Shown in pieces: positions 32,201-47,200 of a stretch of DNA of 64,000 nucleotides. The stretch comes from Echinococcus granulosus (Eukaryota > Platyhelminthes > Cestoda > Cyclophyllidea > Taeniidae), in contig NW_020170417.1 in NCBI RefSeq assembly GCF_000524195.1, forward strand, positions 662,809-726,808, given 5' to 3'. A program made the position numbers and the translations under genes. The notes under the pieces are model-generated. The model saw nothing but the letters and a program-made list of their open reading frames with translations, made no database searches and was not told where the DNA came from. The stretch's first letter is position 1. Each line of letters opens with the position of its first letter.

Positions 32201-35200
32201 TCTTTTCTCGGCAGAGGGCAAACTTTTGGGCCGTAATTTTAAACAACGTTCTGTCTGGAGAATTTGAAAAACAAATCCACCTTTAGGAGCTTCCATTTTT
32301 ACCACATAGGTATTTCTCAATGAACCGTCTAATGCCATGAAGAGGAAACAATTACTTGGAGAAGCATCAGGAAGATGTGGAGATGAGTATAGGGAAGGCT
32401 GAGGTGAGGCAGTATCACACTCTAATCCTCGAATGCAGTGTAATTTTTCTTCATGGGTGTTAACGTGAGGTCCCTATTTCTGGCTCTCTCTGAAAAAGTT
32501 CTTCTTGTGCGACTTCGAGTTCTATCGTGTCGTATGGAGCAGATGGATGCCAGTCACTACCTGTATTTCGCCTTCAGAAAGCAAATAGTTGCATCTTGTG
32601 GGGTCGTAGTAGTGGGCGCATTGGATAGTGAATGAGTCGTCTGCAACATACTACCCGTCAGCACAGGTTAATGGATCTCAGCGTTGCCTATTTGACTAAG
32701 GACGTCACATACATTCTCTCACAAGTTGATTGAGATGCGCACGAACTACTGAGACAGCTGCCTTAAGTAGTAATGAGAGGTGGTACTAGATGATACCAAA
32801 ATTTACAATGATGAATAGCCACTACCCCAGAACGTAAAGTGTGCATTGATGGGTGAATGAGTACCAAATATACTAAGGATATCTCGAAACGTTTTGACCT
32901 AACCCACGGGCAGCAATTTCGTTGAATTTAAAAATCCCCCACAGTGGTTTATCGACAATTGCGTAGCATTTTTGTCTACTTTTCATGTGGACAAAGGCAC
33001 CCATTAATAAAACCTACACATTACTTACCACTGATGCTAGAAAGCGGGCAAGAGGATTGTATTCCTGCACATGAACTGATTAGCGTTAAATTTTGGGTCG
33101 AAACAAAGAGTGACTGAGGAATTTCCCCCCTTTCACGCGCATCACCACTGCCCCAAAGTTCGCATTGGTTCGAATGCAAATTAGTGCTTCATAACAGGCA
33201 AAAGTTGACTATTTAAAGTAGCCTACCCAGGTTACCAGCTGTCAGCCTCTGTGAGTTGGCTGGGTTCGTAGTAGCGCCACCAGGCTCCATCATCTTGGCA
33301 GAGGCGTGGGGTCTAAGTCTATGGCTTTCGCAGTCACCTGTGGTGGAATTGGGGCATGTCTTAAGGTATATTTGACCACAAAGGTTTTGGCGGTCTTTCA
33401 AGATATTCTCTACTTCATCGACACGTCTATAGAGAACTTTTTTAAGTTTTTGAGGTTTCTTTACGGGTGAATCATTGGTCATCCTCTTGACCTTCAAATT
33501 GCTTCGCTCTGGCGACTGATGTGCTGAATATTTTGAAAGCCAAAAGCTAAATATCTNNNNNNNNNNNNNNNNNNNNNNNNNNNNNNNNNNNNNNNNNNNN
33601 NNNNNNNNNNNNNNNNNNNNNNNNNNNNNNNNNNNNNNNNNNNNNNNNNNNNNNNNCATAGACGGGGTCCTGTTCTTTGTAAAACGTCGTCTTTCTAAAT
33701 CGAAAATTGACATAGAAATTCCTATTTGTGTTTGAATGTGATTTCATTTTGCAAAATTAAGTATAATCACTTAGCTTTGTTCCGGTGTCGTTAAACCCTT
33801 CACTATGTAATGATCATTTTTTCGCTCATCATCTCTGACTGCTTTAATTGGTTGTTGCAGTTTCCGATTATGATCACTTTGGGGCGTGTTTGTGAGCTGA
33901 GCCGGAGGCATGTGAAAAGAAAATCCTTGTTTCTTTCCATCTCGCGTTTCGCTTTAGAGCGAAGAATTTATGCCCGTGGGCTACAATAACTATCCATAAA
34001 CAATACTTCTATGTGTTCGCAATTTATGGTTTGTGATGGCGTCGTACTGGACCCGTGCTCGATAATTTATTGTCTTTGTTAAAAAAAATTGAAGACAACT
34101 ATTTAACAGTTGGTAGAATTTCAAATTTCGTTGTCTATGTTATCCCACTTTTCAGGCCAGGCGAGTTGTCGCCTGCATCGGAGGGATGGCTCGTCGAACT
34201 TCAACGCCTTCTGTGATGCCCGAGCTAAAAGCAGCCCCTGTGCTCTCCTCTGTACCAGCTGTATACAAAATTGGGTGTGTTTGCCTGTTATTTTTTTTCC
34301 TATAAATTCTAATTTTTTGAATGCTATCTCTTAAAACCTAATTTGTTCTTTTATTCGATTTTTATGTAAGCGACTATGCTCCGAAGCTCTCCGGCTCTTT
34401 TAGTTTTCTAGTTTTAGTCTCTCCCACCCTGAATTTGCTCTAATACGAGTGAAACTGGATTACTTATGTTTTGGTGCCCAAATAACGATCGGCTGCTTGT
34501 TCAGTCTCAGTAAAAAATGTTTTCAACAGCATAGGTGATACTACTGATTCTCGAGTTTTCTGAGAACTGCAGTCTTTTTTGCGACTTTAAGGTAAATTTC
34601 ATGGTGGTAGAATGAAAAGATAATGATTTGCAAGAGAATTTTCATCGAAATAGGGTGAAATTCCCACCAAAGACAATCAAAACCGCACTTTTACAAGTTA
34701 TTTGCCTATTCAAGCAGAAATTCATGCGTAAAGTTAATGACCCTCGTTTCATTTACTGGTCAGTTCAACTCATCTTTAAAGTCAGTGTCTCCGTTTGTGG
34801 CTAATACTAAAAAAAGAAAACAGAGCTTCCACCCTTTTTGATCTAAAGCTGGAAAAAAAGATGTTTTGTTATTTTCGGGAGGAAAATTTGTTTAAACGTA
34901 TGCTATCATTGTTCCCTGAATGTACACAGGATGTTGCTATGGCAGCGATCGCAACGCTCTCTATTGTTGGCCAACTTGGTTGACCAAACTCAAGATCTGA
35001 TGGAAAAAAGCTTTTTCCCCATTCACTTTTAAATGGGAATAAGGGTAAGAAAATGATGTTTTTAGAGGTTATCAAGTTTCCTCGGGCAAAATATAAGTTG
35101 GGCAGGTGAAAACTTAAGACATATTTTGCACATTGCCTTTGGAAGCCAAGGAAACCTCTAGCTCTAGCTACCTCTCGTTCTTATCTCACGCTTATTTCCG

Positions 35201-38200
35201 TTCGAACTGTTGCCAATTAAATATGATCATCCTTTGAGAAATGTTAGAGGAATAATAACTGGTGAGGTGAGGTAGTATCACTCTTCCACTCCGATGTGCG
35301 ATAGAAGGTCTTCTCACAGACAGGTTCTGCTACCTTATATATAAGGGCGCATAGCAGGCAGCCTTTTCTCCGCCTGGCTTACTGGTCCTGGTTTTTTTCT
35401 AAAGGCGACATTTTTCTTGCACACCTTTGAGTTGTATCGTATTGTGTTGAGCGACAAGATCTTAATTGCAATTTTTTTTCACCTTCAGCACGTGAACCGT
35501 TGGGTTTGCAGTTAACCACATACACATACACACACACATACCCACTTCTGAGCCACACATCTGTTAAGCTCGACTGATATTTGTTGACACAAGGTTTCAA
35601 AATAAATGCAAAGTGGTAGAGAGCCTAATGTGGAGCACCATACCGATAGACTGGTACGTATCTATTTAGACTTAAGTTATTATGGAGCCCGAGGGAAATA
35701 TTTCGGTCATCTAACACTCGAACTCTCGCCCTTGGAGCTTGCTATTTCTTAGTGGTTGTGGCCCTTTAGCGGCACTGTGTGCTCTACCATGAGACTTCTG
35801 TATTGGCTATTGCAACAGTAGGAGAGGGGAAAACGACGAAGGACCCACTTTCCCATAGTAATGAAACCCTTTACACATTTCCGTGGAATCTGCCTATCAT
35901 AAGCCATCTAGGGAATCAAAGGAGAGGACTTCACTCAATGTTGCCAAATTACTATTGCAAGGCATAGCATCACTTTCACAAGGGTAATTTTTCACCTTTT
36001 TCATTGCAAGGTTTGTTCTTTCCCCCCATCACATGTCACCAACATCAGTACATCGCATGGACTAGGCTTTAAAGTACAGCTCCCCTTTGTTTCATAAACA
36101 ACCAAGCAATTAGTAAAATTTTTCCAAGTAAATAATGGAAGGTTTTTTGTTCACTTCATCAGTGATGTTGGATGCGACCCAAACTTCTTACGAGTGATCA
36201 AGTATTTTATGCCCCGTTACTAATTCATTTTGGTTTACATTCCATTCATAAGCCGACCAGCAGTATTTCCGCTAGCAGTTCTTTTTGCTTGAAGTATCAA
36301 ATTAGTTCAACATATCGCTTCAAAAATAATGCATGATATAGTTGTCTGCAGTTATTCATCCTTTATTTATCTTAAATTCTATGAGGGGAAATAATAGACG
36401 TACCTTCGAAGCGTGTTTTAATTACGTCAATGAATCACTCTCAGCAGAATTTCCTTGTTTTGTTAAGAAACTTCTTAAGTAGATCTGAATGGTTCACTTA
36501 CAATTTTCTTATTCTACTGATTAATGTGCATTTGGCCTGCTTTTCTTTCCATAGCTTCCGTCTCCACGTTGATATGCGCGAGATAGATACCAAGTCTTTA
36601 CGCGGCAGCATCTCCGTGCAGAAGGAGAAGCCGAATGTCTTCAAATTTCATCAAAACCTTGATAAGATTCTGGTCATCGGAGTGAGTCAACTGGACGATA
36701 ACGTCGACGTTCCGCCTCTACGTGTTGTCAAGTTGGTTTTTTCCTGCACCTGATTTACGCGTAGTTGATATGTGGTCACCATTGCCTCAACCACTTGTCA
36801 TGTCATGAGAGGGAATTAACCCCACAAATTTGTTATTCTCGTGTAATCACGCTTTGTTAGTCCACTTTTTTAAAAATTGCTAGTTCATATACTGTTGCGA
36901 ATCATAAGTATAGGAACAAGGATCGGGGGCGTTTTTAGATCAAATTTCTGGTCCTTTTTTTCTTGATTTTCTGTCGAGTTTGTGAATAAGAAGAATCGAG
37001 CTCGCGCCACTTTAGGCTTTTTTAAAGACAACTTTCTGATTCTAAAAGGCGATTTACAAAGCAACGGTTTTTTTGTAGTGGGTGATTGAAGGCAATGCAT
37101 AGCTGCATTTCTTTTGATAATCAGGCAAAAATGTTAAGATTTCTTGTTATCATCTCTCACCGCTTCAGATGCCCCAGCATTGGATTGGCTTGTGGTCGGT
37201 ACATCAATGCCTCCGATGTGATCCAGCTTGCCACTAATCTCGCACCATTACCTCCTGATGAGGCCATCGCACTCATTCCCGAGGCCTCTGTCTTTGTCGC
37301 CATGGCACCTTGGTCACCACAAGTACCTCAGTTTGAGATCCTAAACACCGTTACTGATCGTGGTATGTGTGCAGTCAAAGATTATGATTTGATACACCTG
37401 CTCGAGTCATTTAAGTAAACTCGTGCTATGCTAAAGGTAGTGTGTGATGATTGTGCTGTGCTGGCTTATTTCATTTTAGCCGAAATCTCTCCTTGTAATA
37501 AAACGAAAGCATTGCTTAGTTTATTTTGTGATTCGCTAAATTTGTGGAGGATTTTGGAGATAGTAAAGCTACTGAAAAGTGCAGCTAATTTACGATTAAA
37601 CTCTACGCTTATTTGTACGTTTAGAACGCTTCGTATTCTTTACGGTGGTTTGCGACCTGGCACTGGAGTTTGTGACTAAACCCATTCGACTAAACTGCGT
37701 GTTTCGCGCCAAGATCCTTCAAAAGGACGCCATCTTTCGGCTCTCTACACCTCGAAATCCATGTTGCGAGGACGTTAGTCTTGTTCTCATTGAGGTCTGT
37801 CTTTTTGTCTTAATGTTCGTCTGGATCTTGAGCCGTTCCTCTTGATGCCACCTCAACCACAGTATTATCAGGAATTTTGAATTAGGAGGGCTTGTGGGTT
37901 GCATGATCAATTCACTCCTGAAGTTATGCAAGATTTACGACGAGGAGTAGTCTTTCTGAAATCCATAAGGTATCCTCTTTGTACCTCTCCTGATTCAGAG
38001 CTTGACAACCTGAATACAGACTTCTGCATCTATAGCAAGACCTTGCATGGAAGGATGATATGACCTCCAAACTCCTTGGTTGTTACCCATTTTCATCTGC
38101 TGATAATATCATTTCGAGGATTTTTAAAGAATCGCTTTTTTTTCAAAAACTCTTAATGAGGTACTGAAAACAGGTTACATTGTTTCATCGTTCTTGTCGC

Positions 38201-41200
38201 TCTCGAAGCGACAAGGTGTTACTAAGGCTTGAACGACAATTAGTCTGCTCAATATTTGGTAAAATTTGTTTCTTCCGGTAGGAAGTGGACAAGGAGAAAA
38301 ACTGGATCAATATGAACCGTTTTGCCATTGTCAGCATGTCATCTCCCGCCTCAGAAAGCGTTCGCTCTGTCACCACCTCTGCACATGTTGGCACTCCTAA
38401 GGGGTCACCCAGAACTGGATCCGGCTCGCCAGCCAATCAAGACTTGGGTAGGTCAGCAGTCAGTCTTTTTTAACTGGTTCATGAAGCTGGCTCTGTTTAG
38501 AAGACCACACAATAGCTTCTCTTGGATTATAGCCGCGGCCAGAGACGATACCACTCTCGCCACAGATGCCGAAAGTGTTTTAGACGATGTCGTCGACGAT
38601 GACGAACCCCTGATGAGCGGTAACGGAGGCGAAGATCTAGGCATTATCACTGACGACGAATTGCTCGTCGCTTGGAGTACTCTCGTCACCGAGTGGCGCG
38701 CTCGTATCCAGTCCTCTGCTTCTTCTGCGACTTCGCTGCCAGTACCGCCCTCTGCCGAGTCGGTAGTGCTGCGCACCGGCGCCGAAGCCTTACCCGATGG
38801 CGTTCTCGGTCGGAGAGTTACCCAGCTCGTGCGACGAGGCATCCCCCATACTATGCGCAAGGAGATATGGCAAATGTTGGCTGGATTTCAAGGTGCCGAT
38901 TCGGGACTAACTGAGGTCTATCGGATCCTGCTCACAAAGGTTCGTCCATCTGACAAATTCAAACATCATTCTACCTCTTTTCCTCTTTTTAGCCCTGTCG
39001 ATTCGACGTAGAAATCCAGAGGGATTTACCACGCACCTTCCCAGCGCACGACTTCTTTAAGGACCGAGCGGGACAGGAGATACTCTTCCAGCTTACGCGG
39101 GCCTATGCGCTCTACGATGAGGCTGTGGGTTATTGTCAGGGTATCTCATTCATTGCAGCAGCTCTCCTTCTTCATGTGAGTTGGCGTCTGCACTGCTAGC
39201 ATTACTGACTTGGTTGAGCAAGCAGCAATCAACTGGTAGTTATGTCAACTTACAGTCACCTGCTGTTTCATCCACATTTTATATCATTTCTCTCTTTTCG
39301 AGTGCTATGCAACCTCCACATTTAGAATGTTATTTGTGCTTGGGATGATTAGACCACTTTACCTCCTCTCTACTGCTACTACTAGTAATGCTTTATCATT
39401 TCAAGCAATGTTTGACCTCTTCTCTACTTGGCTACCATTTTTGGTTTAAAATCTACAGTTCCTTCCTCTGATGTGCTTTCTGTCGTTGATAATAATGAGC
39501 ACCTTCCGTTTTCAAATATTACACCGCTGCTTTGCATTTGAAAGTTCCAGGTGCTCTGTATAGCTTAGTCATGTGACCCTAGCAACAATGACTTATTCTT
39601 TTTAAGTAGTATATAACCTTGTTCAGTTAACTAATATGTTGGATTTGTGATACGATGTCTGCTCACAAACATTTTATGGACAAAACTGCTTACAGTAGCT
39701 ATCTTCCTTGAGCAATATATGATTATCTTCCGTCGGCTAATGCCAAGTACTTTGAAACTAGTTTCCTTTGGACACTTGTTTACTTCACGCTACAATCCAC
39801 TCAACTGTGTCCCCTTCCCAACAGTCGGTTTCACATGGTTGTTTTTCACCACCATGGATTCATTTAAAAGCACTTTAAAAATTAAAATTGGACGAGAATT
39901 GAAGCTTTCTGCTCATATCATTGGACAATTTTCACTAAATGTACGTAAAGTTGCCCACATCACACCAGTCAACTGTCTGTTCAACTCTGTATAGTGGTTT
40001 GGCCTCAGGAAGTATTGAACTTTGGCAATTGTGAGGAAATCACCGTTCTAGGCCAAAATAGATTGTATCAGGTCTTATCTTTCTGCAAAATTAACTATGT
40101 TTGCTTGTTATCCAAAAGCTAGAAGCTTGCAGACCTTAACGGGGAGACCTATAACTGAGGCGTGATTTGTCACCGAAAGCCAGCGGTCTTATTTTTGCCC
40201 TCTCCTTCCTTGCTAGTTGCCGGAGGAGCAGGCCTTTTGCTTGTTGGTGAAGATAATGTTCAACTACGGCACACGTCTCCTCTTCTTGAAGAACTGTGAG
40301 GGCCTCTTCCGTTGTTTCTACCAATTTGAATGCCTTCTCCGGGTGAGTTGGGGATGAGTGAATGGCTATTTGTCTTATCGGACACTCGTGGAATGACGTT
40401 ATCTCATTATTTCATCACCTTATCTTGGCTTGAACACTTGACCTGTTGGTCAAAGTGTACGTGTTCCTGTTTGATAGCTGTGATTTATCCCCCTGTCACC
40501 TCATCTGACCAGTTGGTATCTTGATGATGTTCACTGTAGTCATCTCTGAGATGGAGAAGGCACAGAACGGAACAATTGCAGGTTAACTTCAAAAATTGTT
40601 GCAACTGTCTTTTTTCTATGAAGAGAGGCGCTAGAGGTGCCTGGAATACTAGAAAACATTCATATTTCAGTTCTGAAAGTTGGAAGTTTCCATTTTCATG
40701 GCTTTTTTCGAATATGCTGCAACTCCGCACTCCCGTCCACTCTCCCCTTCTTGGCTAATATCCCGTATGGACGCACCTCAAGTCTACCAACAGTCACTAC
40801 AGATCTAGCGCGAATCAGCTACCATGATCATGAGCTACTGAAACCCCTGAGTGACTGAGGCCGTCTCCACAAGCCGGCAACCGCACACACGCCGCATTCC
40901 TCGTTGCTTACACATGCATGCCAGCAACAAAGATATCTGTACCGAAGTCTAGTTTACTGATTATCTGGTTGAGATCTCGGATAGATCCAGGCTCGCACCC
41001 TTAAATACCGGTCTACAATAATTGGGGACCCTGGTTGTAAACTGGGGTGTGTGTGGGCGAGTAGTTTTGATCCTATTACATCCCCCTCAGAACTGGTAAT
41101 TAGCAAGCAGCGCCTTCAGAACGGGTGTCTGTATTGGCAACACCCACAGCGGCTAGCTCGTCAAGACCGTCTGAGATATGTGGTGGTCTCAGTCACGCGT

Positions 41201-44200
41201 ATTTACAGTAGCTGGTTGACCTAGGCCTTACAGTGGTCATTAGCACTCTTAGAGCGCATCTATACCTGATATCAGCCAATGAGTAGAGAATGGACAAGAA
41301 CGAGACCTTATGAATTGTTTGGAATTTAAGCATGAACATAGGAACTTCTGGGAAATCGGAAAGAAGCGTTTTTCTGGGGTCACAGGCATCCCCAACACGA
41401 TTGTGTGGTGACGAGAAAGTGTGGTCACCACTATTAAGCTTTTGACATGTACTTCTTGGTGGTGCGTTTTGCTGTTACACTCTCCAACCGCTATGCGAAA
41501 AAATTGATGAGGAGCTATTGCAGCTTTAAAATGGCGTTGAACCTGGTTCGTGAAGCAGAAACGCTCGAACCGTATGTGCTATTCAGTGATATGAGAGCTC
41601 AAAGGAGCAAATGGGTAGACTTTCTGACAGGTTCATGCATATCGCATAAATTTTGTTCAGCCCCACAAATGTCAACTAGTGATTGGGATGAAATTGTTCA
41701 GTCATCTGAGAGGTGTGGCTACACAGGCCCTTCTCGTCTCCCTCGGTTCAGCCTTCGCACCGATGGTGTGAAACTCCACCCATATCACTCACTTTACCAT
41801 TTTCTCAGCTCTTTCACGCCTCCCGAATCAATCTGACTCTTATCTGCTAGCATCTTCAAATTGAAATATCAAGGGAAATGCGCGCAGACCTTTGTTCATG
41901 CTCTACCTCTACTTTTCATTCCACCAGGACCAGTTACCTGACGTGGCAAAGGCCTTCGAGGATTTGGGCGTGAAGGTGCACATGTTCGCCAGCCAGTGGT
42001 TCCTCACCCTCTTCATGGCAAAATTCCCTCTCAACCTCGTCTTTCGCATTTTTGACATCTTTCTTGCCGAGGTTAGTCCACTACCAGTACTCTCATCACC
42101 CTTGCCCTTTATAAACGTGAATGATGCCCTTGAACTAAGCTTTTTATGATCTCTATGAGACCAACTGCATAACTTATGTTAGTCAGCTAATCTCCCGACT
42201 GTTCTTTGTCAATTTTAGGGCCTCATCTTCATTTTCAAAGTTATGATATCCCTTCTGCGTACCTCTCGCAGCTGCCTGTTAAGCCTGGACTTCGAGGGCA
42301 CTCTCAAGTACTTCCGTGTTACCCTACCCAAACGATATCGGTCGCGAGAGGCCTGCGACCAGCTCATCGCCATGGCCTGTAGTGCCAAGGTGAGGCTACC
42401 TTTCTCTCGGTTTAGTTAGCTGATTTCGCTGGGCCTTGGCTCGAATACAGTAGTAGGAATAATACGTCACCTTATTCAAACTTATCACCCAAGTAAGATA
42501 ACCATGGGTAATACTGTTAACCTTAACGCCTTTGCTACCGATACCAATTTAGCCCAGATCGTGCCTTTCAGAAAGCCCTGCTGCCATTTTTTTTCATTGG
42601 AAATTCAGTAAATATGTCTGCAATACGATTCAGCACAACCAGTTACTATAAACCCTTGAATAATACATGGCATACGCTTGTGACGACAGGCTCAGGTAGG
42701 AAGAACGGGCCGTCGCGTGTCGCTGGTAGCGAATGCTACGCTAGCTTATTCTACAGTAGCAGATTGATAAGAGTTAAAAGTGCATGTTTTGCCACGCATA
42801 CCCTCTCAGTCTCCCACAGTTTGGTATATCCATAGCTTTGGCGTTAGGTTGTGGTAGCGACTTCTCGGTCCTTCCGTTCTTTAATAGCAAGACTTTTTCC
42901 AAGTTTATACGTCTGTAAGCGAGTTCGCGGGAGCTTACAAATGAAGAACGATGGGAAATCCTCCCACTTTTGGCACTTGCAGCAATCTCACTTTCTAGAC
43001 AAGGTTAGTACCAATCAAATCCCTAGGCGTTGCCCACGGGCGATATAAGCTAAACATAAGATGACCCTTTACGTTGCACGAATCTGCTGAAAGAGCAGCC
43101 AGCTATGAGATAGAAATGGGTATTCCGTGTTTTATTAGACGAGGTCACTTTTAGGTGAAAATCCCTAGATAAGATGCTTAACTTACAGAATACCACCGCT
43201 GTAGAAGAAAGTGCGGCCTCAGAAAAAAAGAGGGAGGCGCGCCTTTTTTTTTGAAACCCAGGATCTACTCGCAGTGGCGGAAAATCTGGCAGTTAATTGT
43301 CGTCAAGTCTGTTACTGGTCATAGCAAAGGAACGACAGCAGTGACCATCGAAGAAGAGGCTCAAAGAGAGAGGAGATCTGCACACTAGAACGATATTTGT
43401 AGGCCTCAAACCGTACCCAGGCATCGCTTCGATTCTACACTACTTGCGATTCGTTAGCCTCACTAGTAGCCGTTGTTACGTAGTCTGGGAGTCTTTGAAT
43501 AACCAGCCGTCACCGGTGGGTGCGTTTTCAGGAACGGGGTTGTTTATTGCAGTTGCCAATGTCAACTCCGAGTTTTTTTTCCTGAAGAGGGTGCCAAATC
43601 TTACCAATCTGGTGGCAGGTGTATAACTATTGTTCAGAACGGCTGGGAATCTGGTACCATGGTCCCATGCCGTCAGCATGGAAGTGCCAATCCAGGATAC
43701 CGGGAAAGCTCACGTAGTCAAGCATGCCACTGGGACTAACATCCTCTTGGTGCATTTACATGTTTTTAGAACACATCCGACCGTCGTAATTGCAGTAGTG
43801 TTTTTCTGCTCTACCGCCTAATTGCAGGTTTCGGGCAGTCGGCTGAAGCGCTACGCACGCGAGTGGGAGCGGATTCGGGAGGCGGAGGCCAATGAGAACT
43901 CACCAGTGGTGGCTCTGCAACGCGAAGTGTGGCAACTGCGTGAGCATTGCGGTCGGTTGGAGAAGGAGAGCGAGAGCCTAGCTGACACTGTCCTCTCCAG
44001 CAAGACCGAAATGCAGAGTATCATAGACAAGGTGTGCTCCCCTCCCAAAAAGTCGAGCTCTTTTTCAATTCATGATCTCTTTGTTTCCGTGTTATTTGGC
44101 ACTCACTCCCAGAAGAGGTTTTTTGCCCCCCTGGAAGTGATTCGAATCATAGTGATGGGAAATTATTCATGTGTGATGCTGTTAAGGTTGTTTTAAGTGG

Positions 44201-47200
44201 ATTCCCAACTGGGAATCACAATTCATAAAGAATATTGCTTCTTTAAAGATGCTCACGTGATGGCGTCAAAAGCAAATGAATTCAATGGCTAATTAGGTTG
44301 CTATTGTTGCTTTCTTTCATAATTGCTTTTTTTGGTGGGCAATTTGGCTTTCAAATGTTAAAGTAACTCCTTATAAAGGAAATAAATTCTTTTTCCCCTT
44401 AAATATTTAGCTGGAAGACAAGGTGGAGTTGTTGAATCAGGAGCTGATGAGTGTGCGTCACGAGTTGGTGGAGAAACAGGAGGAGTGTACCCTTCTTGAA
44501 AGGGATTCGACGAAGGTGAGTACGTTTCTCATTTGTATTGACGAATTGTCAAACCTGTCTTTGTCACCACTTGCTTTGTCTGAGAAATCGGCTCACTGAC
44601 CTTCAATTCGATTCTTTGGACGTCGTCTTTGGCAACAAATTCCAGTAGGCATGAAGTTTCCAAGGTCCCTAAATGGTAACAACGGGAGCCTTTGTTTTCA
44701 ATTCCCTCATCGTGGAATGCTTTTGGTCAGTAAAGTCATCGCACTTGTTACCTCTGGGCTTTTTCTGAAAAGCAGGTTGAGTACAAACTCATATTCTTTT
44801 CCCCTGAATGCGGCGTTGTTGGACCCGGGGGAAGTCATCTGAATGTTGGCAAATAGTCTCACAGATTGTCTGCAAAGCGAACTCTGGTCCCGTCCCGTTT
44901 CTGATGGTAGATGGGTGTCGACCTCATGTTGATAACTCTTTTGTCATTAGTTTTCACAGGTTCAACCATCCGCAGCAGATGCTTTTCTTCCAGGACGTCT
45001 GTCCGCTGTACCCAATCTGTGAAGTCAGGACCGCCTTTCCCGTTCAGCGCATCTTTTTATTACGTTAGATTCATACTTGAAGAATTTCTGGGGCATAAAA
45101 TCTGGAAAGTAGTTCTATTGCTAGGGTAGAGGAGCTAAGCCTCTCACGTTAGGGCTCCATCTTGCCAATGTGAACTTCCAATAACGGAGAACTGAGAACC
45201 CTCCTGTAGCCACACAGATGGCTAGAAGACCATTCGCCCACAACTTTATATCACTTCACACTCAGTACTTGAATTTTGGGTGATCGAAGAGTTCGTTCGG
45301 TTTCCGGCGCGACCTACTGCGGTGACTTGTCTGCTCTACGAACCCACAGTTGTCGGAGGGCCTCTCTTCAACTTCCTTTTGTAGCAATTAAAGGTTTGGT
45401 GGCGGAACTTAGATGGTGAACTACTTACGAAGGTCCTGTATTCTTGATCATAAATAATGAAGATTTGAACTTCGTTCTGAAACATTTAAATAACCAGAGA
45501 TTTGCGTTTGGAGAAAACTTAGTCCTGTGGAAGGTGAGTGATAAATCCATGGGCAACACTTATATCAACCGGAAAGAGGAAGTCGTGGTCGAAGCCAGGA
45601 AAATAGTTACCACATGCCAGTCATTAACACCCGCACTTCAAAGCCGTGCACAATTTTATTTCCATAAGACTATCTTCTTTGCGTGGTGTAGATATTCCAA
45701 GCAGAGGGGTTTGTCGGCAATTGTCTGCATCTCAAAGGCAAGACAAAAAGTGGCCGGGTTTCATCTACTTAATGTAAATCGAATCAGCTTAGAGATGGCT
45801 AGAACCAGTGATGCCATGAGATGCCCAAGGCGTCATGATTTCGGAAAAAATGCCCTTGAGAAGGATTTTTACCGGAATTGAGCATGAGAGGAGGCTGCTG
45901 CCCCATTCTCATTTCTCCATACAGTGATAATGATGACTTTATCTCGTCATTAGGTAATTGCATACAGAAATGGAGGTGCGGTGGAAATGGACGTTACTAG
46001 GACTGAGTTTTTTTCTAATCTTTAAGGACAAAAGGCTGTTTTAGGACTTTGTGGCTGGTTTGTGTCTCCTTGGAAAAAAAACGATGAATTATAATGAGTA
46101 TTATCTCAACAAATACATTACTTTGAGAGGTGTTCTGAAATTGTGCAGGAACTGCACAGCCCTACTCAGTTGCCTTATTAGCATAAGTGCCATTAGGGGA
46201 TAGTAAGGGCATCGGAATCCGATGTCCTTTCATACGGAACATCTAAACTCATGACAAACAACGCCCTGTCTCCTCACCCTCACTTTCCCTTACAAAGGTG
46301 AAGGAGATGTTTCGCGAAGCCTTGACCAAGCATGATGAGCAAATGGGCATCATCACGGAGTACAAAACCATCACAGCCAACCTCTCGCGTCGCATTGAGG
46401 AGGAGGCCTCGCAGTCGTCGACACAACCTAAACTCTCCCAAGTCTTTGTGGATGTGGTGCTTGCTTGTAATGGTACCTGTCGACAGGCTCTCGATGAACG
46501 CGTGCCTGGATGGTCGTCAGACTCCCCAACATCCAATGGTGTTGTTGTCGCATTGGAATCAAGGGAAGGAGGGGAGGTGGAGGCACTGCGACGGCGTGTG
46601 AGTTGATTTATTAGCATTTTCTGTGGCCATAGTTAAATGCCTACTTAAATTATATGAGTAAAACTACTTTCAACAAAAGTTGAATTGGTAAAAAAGTGTG
46701 AGAACAGGTTAAACGCTCTTACAAATTTTCTAAAATTCCTACTTTACACCTTTTTAAAGCCACTATTTCCTTTGGCCGCTGTGGTCGAGCTTATGAAGAT
46801 GTCTAAAAAATGCGCTGAATGGGGGTTCTGCTATTCTCCTACTCGTATTTTTTGATTTAGTTGTGCTGGCTATTCAAGATCGAGCTCCATTCTTTTTCAG
46901 TGAGGACGCAATCAGTGGCAGTTATAAGGCTCTTGCTTAAGTCGTCTAAATTTCAATAAATCCATCTATCACGTCCTCTGTGGGAACTGTGTTAGAGGTG
47001 TTTTATCACGAGGTGATTCAGGTTGTTTTTTTTTCTTAAAAGTACTTGCGTAGAATCAAAATCTTATTTTATATCTCTGACAAAACTACTCACTTAATTG
47101 ACAAGAAAAGGAATGTTGTTTTTGTCACAGGTGAAGGAGTTGGAGTTAGAGTTGGCGAGAAACAAGGTGAACCTTGTGGACGCGGAGTGCGCTCGGCAGG

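Larger units (their letters stand above)
26769..34155 (+). other. Intron 2 of RABGAP1, containing the assembly gap
   Basis: This 7.4-kb intron (donor GTGAGT, acceptor TTTTCAG, phase 0) separates the PTB core from the last PTB helix ([18 protein letters not shown]). It contains a CA microsatellite, a dispersed repeat at 32398-32577, 100 Ns at 33557-33656 and the left edge of the 15.1-kb repeat at 33787. No nested gene is supportable. The open frames at 28026-28364 and 31280-31498 (both +) have no recognisable content. Confidence 0.7.

Noticed and set aside
33547..33747. Open frames spanning the N run
   Set aside because: Reading frames through undetermined bases are meaningless; only the part up to 33556 was considered.
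40860..41240. G+C-richer, stop-rich segment in a RABGAP1 intron that looked like a decayed mobile element
   Set aside because: I found no terminal repeats, target-site duplication or coding remnant to support any element class.
45444..45881. 145-codon plus-strand ORF (and its repeat at 60551-60988)
   Set aside because: It lies inside the RABGAP1 intron 44516-46297. Exon 14 to exon 15 joins in phase without it, and the peptide matches no part of RABGAP1 or other family I know.
46208..46226. Short palindrome GGCATCGGAATCCGATGTC (also at 61315-61333)
   Set aside because: A 6-bp perfect arm with a 3-base centre in an intron is within chance expectation.
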